Below the pieces are notes generated by a model. It made no database searches. It was not told the DNA's origin and was given only the letters and a program-made list of their open reading frames with translations. 64,000 nucleotides of DNA from Hesseltinella vesiculosa (taxonomy: Eukaryota; Mucoromycota; Mucoromycetes; Mucorales; Cunninghamellaceae). This document shows positions 22,139-33,885 of the stretch, piece by piece. The stretch is from assembly GCA_002104935.1 (NCBI GenBank), contig MCGT01000007.1, positions 558,001-622,000 of the forward strand. The letters are read 5' to 3'. Within the stretch, counting starts at the first letter, position 1; each line of letters opens with the position of its first letter. Position numbers and translations under genes: made by a program.

Positions 22139-23697
22139 ATGGTACATCCGCCTCATTAACTTTGGGAACGTTTCGATTTAACTGCTCTTTTTGTATTTAT
22201 TCATTTTTCGACAGGGTAACTCACAATCTGGCATGCCTCGTGGCAATGACAAAAAGGACAAGGTAAAAATAAAATAAAAAAAGGTGGGCCATTGATCCTG
22301 TCGTGCTGACGTATATGAATTTTCCTTGTTTCCATCCAGGACAAGGATCAGAAAAAGAAGAAATGGGAACCTCCAGTTCCTACTCGTGTGGGCAAAAAGA
22401 AGAAGAGAGGACCCGACACATCTACAAAGCTGCCTCAAGGTAAGAACAAAGGACATCCAACGTGAAACTGACATCTCTCTAGTGTACCCTACAACCCGCT
22501 GTCGATTAAAGAAACTCAAGATGGAACGTATCAAAGATTACCTGCTACTGGAAGAAGAATTCGTACAAAATCAAGAACGACTCAAGCCAGCTGAAGAACG
22601 AGATCAGGAAGAACGAACACGAGTGGATGATCTCCGTGGCTCACCCATGTCTGTTGGCACCTTGGAAGAAATCATTGACGACGATCATGTCATTGTGTCC
22701 TCCTCCACCGGCCCTGAATACTATGTATCTGTCATGAGCTTTGTCGACAAGGACTCATTGGAGCCTGGTTGCAGTGTCTTATTACATCACAAAACCATGG
22801 CCGTTGTCGGTGTCCTGGCTGACGATACCGACCCAATGGTCAGTGTCATGAAGCTGGAAAAGGCACCCACCGAATCGTATGCTGATATTGGTGGTCTTGA
22901 ACAACAAATCCAAGAAATCAAAGTAAGTGTCTTCTTTGAAAATAGGCAACGCTCTTACACTCTATTAGGAAGCGGTCGAGTTGCCATTGACACACCCTGA
23001 ATTGTACGAAGAAATGGGTATCAAGCCCCCCAAGGGTGTGATTCTGTATGGTGTGCCAGGTACCGGCAAAACGCTGCTAGCCAAGGCCGTCGCCAACCAA
23101 ACCAGTGCTACCTTTTTGCGTATTGTGGGCTCGGAATTGATTCAAAAGTACTTGGGTGATGGTCCCAAGCTGGTGCGTGAATTGTTCCGTGTAGCCGAAG
23201 AAAATGCCCCGTCGATCGTGTTCATTGATGAAATCGATGCTGTCGGCACCAAGCGTTACGACTCGACCTCCGGGGGCGAACGAGAAATCCAACGTACCAT
23301 GCTGGAACTGCTGAACCAGCTCGACGGTTTTGACTCTCGTGGTGATGTCAAGGTGATCATGGCCACCAACAAAATCGACAGCCTGGACCCAGCCTTGATC
23401 CGACCTGGCCGTATTGATCGCAAAATCGAATTCCCCTTGCCTGATGTCAAGACCAAACGCCGCATCTTCAACATCCATACCTCTCGCATGACCTTGGCCG
23501 ACGATGTTGATTTGGAAGAGTTTGTCATGTCAAAGGACGATCTCTCGGGTGCCGACATCAAAGCCATCTGTACCGAAGCCGGTCTGCTTGCTCTTCGTGA
23601 ACGCCGTATGAAGGTGGTGGCTGAAGATTTACGAAAGGCCCGTGAAAAGGTCTTGTATAGAAAGAGCGAAGGCACTCCCGAAGGTCTCTACCTTTAA
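22139..23697 (+). CDS. RPT2: 26S proteasome regulatory ATPase Rpt2 (PSMC1)
   Basis: AAA+ subunit of the 19S base that unfolds substrates and gates the 20S core. Exons 22139-22141 (ATG only), 22215-22262, 22340-22439, 22483-22923 and 22970-23697 give 439 aa. The start MGNSQSG is the family N-myristoylation signal, and Gly2 is the first codon of exon 2. Motifs: [22 protein letters not shown], Walker A (about residue 224), Walker [12 protein letters not shown], the [20 protein letters not shown] pore/second-region block and C-terminal LYL, the HbYX-type tail that docks in the alpha ring. Walker A reads GVPGTGKT instead of the usual GPPGTGKT. The length equals the human protein within one residue. 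Confidence 0.96.
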
Positions 23698-23752
23698 ACC
23701 AACCCCACCTCTTTTCCACCCTTTCGCCAATAAAAAAATGACAAATCATCCT

Positions 23753-25034
23753 TTATTCTTCGGCATCTTTAAAAAACACACGATTGGTATTCTCCCAAAT
23801 AGCTTGAGCCAATTCTTCGGGGTCTTCTTTTCTGACGCTGGCAACCACATGAAGCACCGCTCTGTAGAAAGGAAGGTGAGGATCACCCTTTTTTTCCCCC
23901 CCCCCTTTCTTGAAGCTTACCCGATGGAGCAAGGTTCACATCGATTTTTGACCGTGCAGCCCATTTCGAATTTTTCCTTCTTCTTGCTATTAGGTATCAG
24001 ATACAGGTCCATTTCATCTTTGGGAGCTTGGTTCAAGTGTTGGAAGGAAGCATGCGTTGGTCGGATATCACACCACGGGCCATCTATACTCCCCTCGACA
24101 AAAAGAAAAAAATGAGCCCTTGGTTTGTTGCGCGTGCCTTTCTGTCTTTGCCTGTTTCAATCATCAGCCGGTCACGGGGGATGGCCTGGACCACCTTGAG
24201 ATTTTCTTCCGTCTTGAGAGAACAGCCATTGATGCCAATGTAGAGATTCAAGTTGATCAATTGCTGCATTTCTTCGAGGCTACCAGTAAACGAGTGGACC
24301 ACGCCATGGGTGAAGAACGTGCGGTGTTCTTGGATCATGGCATAAAAGTCGCCGTTGGTGTTGCGGTTGTGGAGAAACATGGGCAGGCCGGATTCCTTGG
24401 CCAGATCGAACTGTACCTTGAAGTACTTCAACTGAGTCTCCTTGTCGCAAAAGTGCAGTCGGTCGTAATCCAGTCCACATTCGCCAATGGCCACCACCGA
24501 CAGGTTGTCCTTGATTAATGTTCGCAGTGCTTGTAGATACGCCTCAGGTCCCTCTGGGTAATGATCAAATTCCCTGCATCGTGTTGGATGGCACCCGACC
24601 GTCGAATATAGAAATCCATCTGCAAATGGAGGTGGTGAGAACGGGTGCGCAGCAGCTTTTTTTTTTTTTTTTATCCACTCTTACCATATTTGTCCGTCAG
24701 AGCAACGGCCTCCTTTCCATCGTCAAGGTTGGTGCCTGTGACAATCATCCGTTGGACGCCTGCGTTTTTGGCTCGTTCAATGACAAGGTCGAGATCGCCT
24801 ACCAAGAAATAAAGTCAGAACGCGACTCTTTCTTTTCTTTTTTTTTTCTGTTCTGGTTCACCTTGGTGCACTTGCTTTTCACGGTACATGCCTCGAAACA
24901 TGGGATCTGTCAGGTTGATGCCAATATCTACATTTATATACAAAAGATAAGCAACGCTAAGATACCCTGTCCATACAGATTTTACCAATAAACTTTTTCA
25001 TCTTGGGCAATGGACGTAGGGAAGACAATGTCAT
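23753..25034 (-). CDS. TatD-family deoxyribonuclease (TATDN1-like)
   Basis: Metal-dependent TIM-barrel DNase of the TatD family, implicated in DNA degradation during apoptosis-like processes and repair. Exons 25034-24986, 24927-24862, 24798-24685, 24619-24152, 24083-23921 and 23861-23753 give 322 aa. Motifs: [13 protein letters not shown] at the start, [31 protein letters not shown] and HSFTG for metal ligands, [14 protein letters not shown], then the C-terminal RNEPC-like NRCEPC and [13 protein letters not shown]. Intron 4 (24151-24084) is GC-AG, and removing it restores the conserved IETD. Its start is 166 bp from the divergent PPR gene. Identification is strong. Confidence 0.9.
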
Positions 25035-25200
25035 AAAGAAGGGGGAAGAAAGAGTGACTGTCGCAGCTGGGTTTCGTGCTTTTTATTTTTCTTTCCTCCC
25101 TCCCTTGCCACTTTTTTTTTTTTTTTTTTTTCAAGATCCTTTTTGTTTTATTTTAGTCGTTTTGCCCACCAGAAGTACGCAAAGAAAATATGCACACAAG

Positions 25201-27318
25201 ATGTTCTTGTGTCCTATTTCTTGTATAAAACCACTCACACATCCTTGCCATGTCTACAAGCGTATTCAAGTCATCGTGCAGATCACCGCCCGCCAACTGA
25301 CTTCCCAACCACACTCACTTCCCAGCTCTCGCCCGTCACTCTTTACATACCCTTTTTTATCCAGTCCACAGCATCGATCGCTGGCCCAAGCTCATCGCTC
25401 AAGCATCGGTAGGATACGATGGCTAACCTCCACTTCCTCGTCCTCGTCATCGCCACCTTGCCAAGATCCTCAGCAACACCAGGAACAGCAGCAGAATGAC
25501 CGACATGGATTGCTGCGTCAGCCTCTACAGCTGCCCCACCTTCATCTGCCACTTGTGCCCGATTCTTCTGCTAAACCTACTCGCCATCCCCTACACCCTG
25601 ATACCACCTTGCACACGTTGCTGGACCCACCCAATCTCGCCGCGGCTGTCGATCGCTTCGTGACCACAGCCCATTGCCACAAAGACAGTCAAAGGCTGGC
25701 GGCGGCTCTTGCCGAGATCACCGCTGATGACTTGGCCCAGCTGCTCAGCAAGTCCTCTGCTTCTGTCGATGCCAGCCCGGTTCGACGACGACGCCTGGAC
25801 CGCTTGGTCAAGACCCTAGCCGACATGTTACCTCTGGCCACCGTTCATCAGCTACTGTCCTTGCCATCGACCTCCACCAGCGACGACCTGATCATGCGTG
25901 CTTTGTTTTCCCGGTACGCCAAACACTATGTGGCCAGTGACGACAAGGAGCAGTGCCTGGCAACCACCCTGGCCATGATGACCGGCCGCCAACGCTCACC
26001 AGCGCTCACCACCTGGCTGTTTAATATACTTCTGGACAAGTGCCTTGCTGTGGACCGCAACGACCATGTCCAACGCGTCCTGCAGCACATGAAGACCTCG
26101 GGCTGTGCCTTGGATGTAGCCACTTACAACCTTCTTATTCGATCCCAGCTCAGCCAGCGTCAGGACGAAGCTGCTGCTCGTGCTCTGTACCAGGAGTTGC
26201 TCAACAGCAGCATCCATCCCTCGACCGCCACGTTCAACACCTTTCTCCGCTACAGTATCGACCAGCAAGCATGGGACCAGGTTAGCTACTGGATGGACCA
26301 ACTCGATCACCACCACGTCCACCCCAACGCCGTGACTCTGAGGATCCTCATGGCCGGCATTGCTGGACACTCGAAACAACCACAGCTTCAGCTAGCCTTT
26401 GACCACGTCGTCAGCCAAGTGGATTTGGCAAACGAGGACTTGGAGCACATCATCAACATCTCTGCCAGCCATATGCTCCGAGAACACCAAACAGAGGCTG
26501 CCCTTGACGCCCTGGGCCACTTGTTCCGACGTCTCCCGATGGCCGCCTTGTCCCTGCACAGCCACAACATTTATTTGCATGCCCTGGCTCAATTTGGAGA
26601 CATGGTGGCCGCCGAAGAGCTGTTTCAGCGCCTGCGTCATTCTGCCGACCTGCCCGATCCAGATGTCGTCACCTATACCACCCTGATCCATGGCTACATC
26701 CGTACTGCACCCGCCCGCCACGTCAACCTGGCTCACATTGTCGACCTGTATCAAGATATGGTGGATCAGAAAATGGCGACAAATGTTCACCTGCAAGCGG
26801 TACTCCTCTTTGGCATGATCAAGAGCAGCAGCGGCCTGCCTGTGGCCAATCGCCAGCAGCTGGTAGCCAACCTGAAGCCCTGCACTCAGCTATTTGAACT
26901 ACTGGTGGACCAGCAGCCAAAGGCACCTCATCTGCAGATGCGCCTGTACAACATGATCATGGATGGCTACTTTATTCACAGCCAGCACAGTCGAGATCTT
27001 CCCCGCCATGTCCGACCCTATCGCTTCTTGCGGCAAGCCGTCCAGCGCGGCCTTCCTTTGGGCACCGACACTCTGAACATCTGGGTCCGTGGCCTGGCCC
27101 TGTTCCACCACGACCTCACAGCTGCCGAATCCCTGCTGCAATGGATGACCAAGCGCCGAGGCGTCCAATGGGATGAGCTCACTGTCTATTATCTGACCCT
27201 GGCTGCTCTTGCCCGAGGACAAACCACCAAGGTCCAACAATGGATTACCCAATATGAACAACAGCATACCATCCAAGGCAGCGGATTGCTTTATTTCAAG
27301 TCGCTCGTGATGCCCTGA
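25201..27318 (+). CDS. Pentatricopeptide-repeat (PPR) protein, probably mitochondrial
   Basis: Intronless ORF of 705 aa from the ATG at 25201; the frame is open further upstream to 25003, but that part encodes poly-Phe and low-complexity sequence. The N-terminus is rich in Ser, Arg and His, compatible with a mitochondrial presequence. PPR units are recognisable from about residue 290, for example VQRVLQHMKTSGCALDVATYNLLIRS and the following units ending in HPSTATFNTFL, HPNAVTLRILM and PDVVTYTTLIHGY. PPR proteins bind organellar RNA in a sequence-specific way. The target is unknown. Codon use is C-rich at third positions relative to neighbours. Confidence 0.8.
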   Translation: MFLCPISCIKPLTHPCHVYKRIQVIVQITARQLTSQPHSLPSSRPSLFTYPFLSSPQHRSLAQAHRSSIGRIRWLTSTSSSSSSPPCQDPQQHQEQQQNDRHGLLRQPLQLPHLHLPLVPDSSAKPTRHPLHPDTTLHTLLDPPNLAAAVDRFVTTAHCHKDSQRLAAALAEITADDLAQLLSKSSASVDASPVRRRRLDRLVKTLADMLPLATVHQLLSLPSTSTSDDLIMRALFSRYAKHYVASDDKEQCLATTLAMMTGRQRSPALTTWLFNILLDKCLAVDRNDHVQRVLQHMKTSGCALDVATYNLLIRSQLSQRQDEAAARALYQELLNSSIHPSTATFNTFLRYSIDQQAWDQVSYWMDQLDHHHVHPNAVTLRILMAGIAGHSKQPQLQLAFDHVVSQVDLANEDLEHIINISASHMLREHQTEAALDALGHLFRRLPMAALSLHSHNIYLHALAQFGDMVAAEELFQRLRHSADLPDPDVVTYTTLIHGYIRTAPARHVNLAHIVDLYQDMVDQKMATNVHLQAVLLFGMIKSSSGLPVANRQQLVANLKPCTQLFELLVDQQPKAPHLQMRLYNMIMDGYFIHSQHSRDLPRHVRPYRFLRQAVQRGLPLGTDTLNIWVRGLALFHHDLTAAESLLQWMTKRRGVQWDELTVYYLTLAALARGQTTKVQQWITQYEQQHTIQGSGLLYFKSLVMP

Positions 27319-27488
27319 TTTTTTCTTTTTCTTTTTGTTTTAAACCCCTGCCATCCCCCCATCTTCCAATGTACCAACCAAACATTTTCCCTCCCCTCCT
27401 CCCTCTTGTACTTGTTGTAAATTTTTTTTTATAAATAAACGAAGCATAGACTGTCATTTTCATGGGAAGGATGGTTTTATTAATATGG

Positions 27489-28670
27489 TTATGGTATGCG
27501 ATTGAATACTTCTGTAGTTGATTGTGAGGCTTGGTTGGACCGGGCCGGGGAAGATGTCCAAGAGCTTGAGCGCTGAGGCCTTGATTTGACATTTTGCAAC
27601 TCTTCTTCTGTGCATGATCGGATCTAGGAAAAAAAAAAAAAGTGAGCTTCTATTCGGTGTTGCAAAAAAAAAAAGGTTACTTTGAGCGAGTCGCGCATAA
27701 AGACATACGGAACGACACCGGTGGTGCCGTCGTATCTATTCTTTTTGATATCAAGATAGTGAATGCCACCAAGGCCTTCTTTTTGGATGATGATGACATT
27801 GTCGGATTCTTGAGAGATCTTGGCACTACCAAAGATTGAATTGATGTCCATTTGTTCGCCTGTATCTTTACGAGGGTGAACCACCAGCGACACATGGACA
27901 TTGCGGTTGGTAGCAAACTGTCGAAGCTCATGCACCGCGCGGTCCTGTAGCTCCCATCGATCCAAGCTCGATCGTCCCTGCTGTGACAGCATGAATTGCA
28001 AGTTGTCCAGGATCACATGTTGCACACCATACTCCTTGACAGCAAAGTCGCAGGCTTCGATCACATCTTGGATAGCTGTGCTGCTGAAGAATTTCAAAAA
28101 ATACATGGGCAGCTATAACGAAAAATGAACCAATCAATGGCTGCACCCCTCCTTTTTCTTTCTTACTTGTTGAAACGTTTGGCCCCACTGTTCCATCTCT
28201 TCTGGGTATTCGCTGAGATCTTTCCCAGCAAGCTGATAGAGCATTTTCTTGATAAGCCGTCGGTTCAAGATTTCAAAGGATCCCCATAATGTAGGTACAC
28301 CACTTTGACAGAAATCAAGACTTAACTGGCTCATGACAGTTGTCTTGCCACAGCCGGTTGGGCCAGTGATCACCGTGAGTTCGCCCTGTCGATGACCTTT
28401 GAGGATTCGATTCAATGCTGGCAAATCGTTGGACAGCACCCCACGCACTTGTTCAGGGTGCAGGATTTCTTGATACACTTCATGCTGTAAATCACGGAAT
28501 TGTAGCACTGCATCGTGTTTGGCTTTGGCTGTTATCTCTACCGCATCCAGGGTCTGACCATCGTCCTGAAAGGCTGAGGCAGCTGCCGCCCGGACCACCT
28601 GTCTGCTAGTGGAGATGTGTCGAAGCTGCTGGCAGGTCCGTAAAATGGTCCGTGATCGTATATAAAGCAT
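27489..28670 (-). CDS. TWINKLE-type mitochondrial DNA helicase, helicase domain only
   Basis: Exons 28670-28167, 28112-27681 and 27623-27489 give 356 aa. The N-terminus (MLYIRSRTILRTCQQLRHISTS) looks like a mitochondrial presequence. A linker-like region is followed by LNRILKGHRQGELTV, Walker A TGPTGCGKTT (about 105), LWGSFEI, LPMYFLKF, the Walker B stretch HVILDNLQFM, HPRKDTGEQMD, IFGSAKISQE and KNRYDGTTG. These align in order with the C-terminal RecA/DnaB domain of TWINKLE. The N-terminal primase-like half (about 350 residues in the human protein) is absent, and there is no room for it before the ATG. Predicted role: 5'-3' unwinding at the mtDNA fork. Called helicase-only TWINKLE with high confidence in the domain. 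Confidence 0.87.
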
Positions 28671-29088
28671 CGTATTAACGTCTGATCGTCAGCAACAATA
28701 GCATGCAACAAAAAAAAATAAGTAGGGAACCAGCGAAAAAAATTACCACGACGCCAAAAAAAAAAAAAAAAAAAAAAAGAGGGCGGGCCGATCTGGCCAA
28801 TGGCAGCCGTCACACACTTCTGCTTACTCTGAAAAAAAAAAGCAGAACGCCCTTCCTCTTCTTTCTTGTTACCATTTTTTTTCATCCCTTTGCTTTTAGA
28901 TCTTGCTTTTGTTTTTACTGATTTGCTTTTTCATCTGGTTTCTTGCATCACTCTCTTTGTTACCAAAAGAAAAAGCAACTTAAAGACAAAAAAAAAGAAG
29001 GTCCTTCCTTACACGTCCGTTCCATCCATATTTTTTTTTTCTTTTGACGATTTGACAATCATAAAAGAAAATCAACACACTTCACATT
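28671..29088. promoter_or_regulatory. Divergent region TWINKLE/MED14
   Basis: A 418-bp region between divergent starts. It has an A run at about 28757-28778 and a CCAAT box at about 28798 (ggccaatggc), plus many T-rich stretches nearer MED14. No coding ORF is seen. Confidence 0.45.
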
Positions 29089-32000
29089 ATGCAAACCATA
29101 TCGACAACACCAGAAGACCACACGAAGTCGCCATCGGTCCAAGAGAAAAAAGCCCTGGTCAAAGTCATGAATGGTCAACCACAGCAAAAGGCAAAAGTCC
29201 AGCTGCCTGTAGAAATGGCTGGGATGGTGCCGTTGCGTTTGCTCATTGGGAAAATGATCAGTAAGTCTTATAGCGAACTCATGACCTTGACCGACACGTA
29301 AGTCGATATATACACGCTCCTTTGCTTTCATATCCAGGCTTCACGTCTTTTCTTTTTTTCATTCATTTCTAGACTTCCTTCCATGTCCGATGTCGAACGA
29401 AAACGTCAGATTCTCTATTACATTACCCATACCCGAAAGCAGTTTTTGAAATTGATGGTGCTTGTTCATTGGGCTGAAATGGCCAACGACATTCAAATGT
29501 GTCAGGTAGATTGAACCCTACTTTTTTTTATTTCCAAAAAAAAAAAAGAAAAATAGCCGTTGGCAACTTACCTTTTTTTTTTTTATTCCCCTGTAGAATA
29601 TCATGGCTTATTTGGCAAATCAAAACCGCATGTTTCAAGAATCTGTCGATTACCTGCACAAGATCCATGCTGAACTGCCAGGTGCGCGAGTCCGCAACTT
29701 TGATATCCTGACTGCCGTGGACGTACTAACCACCGGGACTTATCAACGCATGCCCACCAAAATTCAGGTAACCTACCCCTCAGGAACAAAACGCGTGGAT
29801 CCTGATACCACCCTCTCCCGCTCAATTAGGACATGCTGCCACCACCTCCTTTGACGGACGAACAAGTCTTGGAAACCTTTGATAAAATGAACGACGAGCT
29901 TCGACTTCGGATGCTCACCAAAGAAGCCTTGCCCGTCACCATGAAGAACTATCGCATTGGTAGGCCCTCTTTGTTGATTGGACACGAGTGATGAACCATC
30001 TTCTTTCTCTTTCTAGAAAATGGCCGCATTTATTTTCACGTCAATAACGAATTTGAAGTGTCCATGACCTTGATGGGAAACGTCGATCAGCGGAAATGGT
30101 GGATTGTGTCTTTGGATATCTTGGTCCAGCCAACCAACACAGGCAGCGCTGCCGGTATGAAGTCAATCAAAAAATGACTGTTCTCCAAATTCTTAAACTG
30201 TCTTTGTTTTTATTTGTAGAGGTCGACATCACACTAAACGACACCCAAAAGCAGCGCCTACGCACCAACGCACAGACCCAGCTCACTCCTCCCGAAAATG
30301 ACCAGTTGTTCTTCCCCCTGGTAAACGTATACGACTACCTGCATTTGTTCTGCCTGAACATGCAACTAGAAATTCTCTACATGCAAGCTACCATGATGGC
30401 AAAAACACGGTGGATGGACCAGCTGAAAGTACATATGAATTCAGCACGAACGTCTCTGACCTTGATCTATTGGGGTGGCGGCACGCAAACTTCCCATTGG
30501 GGAAGCCCTCAGGTAAAAGGCAGGAAAGTGTTGAGGCACAGAGTGACTGACCCACTTTCTATTTTTCATATGGACAACGCTAGTCGAAGCAGGATGCGCC
30601 AGAATCATCAGGACAGAGCACAGTTGTAGAAATCTCGATCCAAGATCACCTCATTCCAGAATTGGCCTTGACGGTGCGTGATGAATGGAAAGGACTGATT
30701 CAAAAATCCGGCCTAGGTGCCTCCGTGGCCTTGGCTGACCTGGATGATCAAGCCAAAACAAAGGTGTTTGCCTCTCTCAAATACCCCAAGACCCTGCTGA
30801 TCACCCTATGGAATGGTGATAAGGATCTACACAGTGACGGACCACTTTTGGTGGGTGCAAGGACGACGGAAAAAAAAAAAAGGAGGATCACTGATTTGTT
30901 TTTCTGTTGTCTTTTTTTTTGCAATGGCAGGACGCGTCCAAACTGAATGTTGAGCAACTGTTACTGCATGTCACCGCCTTCCACCGCCAGTCCATCTTGG
31001 CCAAATTCCACCAACTTCTCGACACGCAAACAACCTTTTTAGAAGAAAATGGGCTGCGATTTATTGACAAATCGGATCAGCAAGACACACATAGCCAACC
31101 CCTGACAGTACAATTCCGCCCAGATCGTTATGTCCATATTGATGTCGACAGCCGTACTGGACGTGTCAAGACCAGCGAAACTGGACGACATCGTGGTGAC
31201 GGTGATCGTAAGACGAATACTGAATAGACCTTTGGCAAAAACCAGCCTTGATTCACATCTCCCGGTTTTTTTTTATTGCTCTAGTCAAACTGCGCAGTCT
31301 TGAAGATCGCTTGAACACAGACCCAACCAATTTGGCTCGCCACCTGGTCTGGCTGCGTTCTGAGGTCGTCATTTCCGAAATTGTCTCGCTGGCGAAGCAA
31401 TTGCACTGGCAGCCCTTCCATCCTTCGCAAATGCTTCTGCAGCCTGATGACATGACCAAGCTGTTCGACGATCCCGACCCACTCCCTCCCTCATCCAGCA
31501 CCGCCACTGCCCCTCGTGTTAAAACTGCCTACCCTGCTCATTGCGTGTTTCTCCAGTTCACCCAATTCGAAGACTGGTACCTTGTCATGGCTGTCATTCA
31601 CAACGAGTTCCAAGCTTCCTTGTGCTGTCTCCGGTAAGTCCACTAAACTCAGCCCCCTTTCCAAAGTAACCCTTCTCGAATGTCACATAGAAAAAGCAGT
31701 GATCAAAACGTGCTGCATCAAGAATTCGTCGACTTGATTCAAGTGGAATATCAGCAAATCTGGAAAGAACGGTTTGGCCCTGGTCGGGCCGACGACCTGC
31801 TGCCGCCCAACGACCACAGTCGATCCACCAAGCGAAGACGAACCATCCAAGACGCCGACATTTTGAAGGACGACTTGGAAAAACTGGCCAAGGCGGACAA
31901 GTAAGTCCCAATAAAAAATGAAGGTGATGCATGATTTGGGAAAGTTTGCTTAACTTGTTTCTATCACATTAGCTTGTCTGTAGACCTGTCCTTCCTGGCC

Positions 32001-33637
32001 AAGTTGGATTCGCTTTCTAGGGCGTTCATCACCAATCGAAAGATCGAATCACAGCTGCAACAGTATAGAACCATCCCATCGTATACTCGACCATTCATGA
32101 AGTCACTCTGGGGCAAGCAGCACTGTGCCATTCATCATCCATCTGCCGACCGAATGGAAGTGGTGTGTGTGACCCAACGCGATCTGCTGCGTACCTGTGC
32201 CACCCGCAATGTGGATGTCCTCATTTCGTCCGCCCAACCTGGTGCCAATGCCAACGTCAGCACCGTCTCACGCGCCGAAATGATGCCCTGGATTGAACCC
32301 ATTCTACCCAAGATGGCAAATGAAGTTGTCATGCGCACCTCTGGCTGGTGGGAACGCGGTCTCTCCGATTGCTATGTCGAGATCCAAGACAAAGTCAACT
32401 GGCAAAATATTTCCCTGCGCACCAACGAGCTCTCTGGTAAAATGCCCCTACCCGCGTCTTTTTTTTTTTTTTTTTTTTTTTACCTCACCGCTAACATTCT
32501 TTCTTTTTTTTTTTTTTCTTCTCACACACTTAGATCATATCGTACTGGATCCCGAAACCAATGTCTTGACTTTTACTTATAACGACATCGACACTTGTGT
32601 GGGTCGATTCCTGACCGATTGGGAACGAGTGTTTATGATGGCCAACCTGGCTCGCCAAAGTAATGAACGATAGAAGCGAGCGATAGACCTGGACCGATGC
32701 TGACTCTTCCTATTTTATAGTGTCGTCGGTATGGTTCAAGAAATACGAAGACCAACTTGAATTTAATCCATGTGACATGCAAACCCTGTCGTTTACCTAT
32801 GCTAAGCTGCTCCATTGTACCATCCGATGGGAAGCACCTGCCAAAGGAAAAGCCCGGCAGTACTTTTTGCAATTGTCCAATGACCCCACACCAAGACTAA
32901 AACGCAACCCACATCTCCGAGTACAGCATTTCCTGCAAGATGTCTTGAATGACAATAAGGACTTGGTGTACTTTATTCAAGTGCTTTTCCAGACCTTACC
33001 CTTGATGACCACCCTGGAGCACATGGAAACCGTCGTCTTGCAAAAAGGAAACCTGCCCCACCTGACCATCATTCCCCGCGCCGCCGACGCCGTCCGCGTG
33101 CTGTTTGCCTCGAGGTAGACCCAAAGGAAGACAGAGAAAAAGGGCACGTTCTCAACACTCACAACCTTTTCTTTCCCTGGACAAAGTCATGGCATTGACA
33201 TTCGATTCGATAGCCCAGAAACCATCTGTTTATCCGATGCCGCCTTCCATCACCTCCTGTACCCGTCTGCGCCACATGCCTCTGGCACAGTCACTCCTCC
33301 ACAACCTTACATACCCCCCACCAATTACCCAGCAACCAACCCACTGTCGTCAGATGCTATTGTGCCGTTGACACAACCCATCAAATGTCAGCCTTTTGAT
33401 ACCTTTGAGCAACTCTTGACCGATCTTGATCAATGGATCTTTACCACTGACACACAAATGGACATGGATGACGACGACCACAGTGATTACCCTCTGCCTT
33501 GGTTCATGGTGGGAAATTCCTGGCAGTCCTCCTCGGATCCCTTTGTTTTACCTTTTGACCATGGCCTACTCTGCTCCGCGTCCCTGAGCCATCATGTACT
33601 TTTGAAACTTCAACTCCTGCACACCTCAACCGTTTAA
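29089..33637 (+). CDS. MED14: Mediator complex subunit 14 (Rgr1)
   Basis: Scaffold subunit linking the Mediator head, middle and tail modules for RNA polymerase II transcription. Fourteen exons: 29089-29297, 29373-29505, 29597-29767, 29830-29959, 30017-30154, 30220-30512, 30584-30850, 30931-31207, 31285-31633, 31691-31900, 31973-32436, 32534-32659, 32721-33114 and 33187-33637, giving 1203 aa, all in phase. The conserved Med14 N-terminal domain spans about 45-235: VPLRLLIGKMI, RKRQILYYITHTRKQFLKL, VHWAE, the LPGARVRNFDILTAVDVL block and YRIENGRIYFHV. The rest is divergent, as expected for the family. Intron 7 uses a GTGGGT donor. Several introns carry T20-type runs before the acceptor. The start is the first ATG of the open frame. 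Confidence 0.9.
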
Positions 33638-33885
33638 CACCTCTGTCCCTTTCACTTTTTTTTTTTTTTTTTTATTTGTTGTTGTACCTCGAGAATGAAT
33701 CATCTGCCACCCTTGATTGTTCTTATAAAAAATAAAAAACGCTTGGTAAATATCGCTGGTTGCTGGTTTGTCATGCAGCGGCGGAGAACCTGGCACTGTA
33801 ACAAAAAGAAAAAAAAAAAAAAAAAAAAAACTCTATTTTTTTTAATCTCTCTTCTTCTCTCAGTTCTTTGTTTATCCATTTTTGC

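Noticed and set aside
25003..25200. N-terminal extension of the PPR ORF
   Set aside because: It encodes low-complexity poly-Phe sequence, overlaps the start of the divergent TatD gene and lies in the shared promoter.
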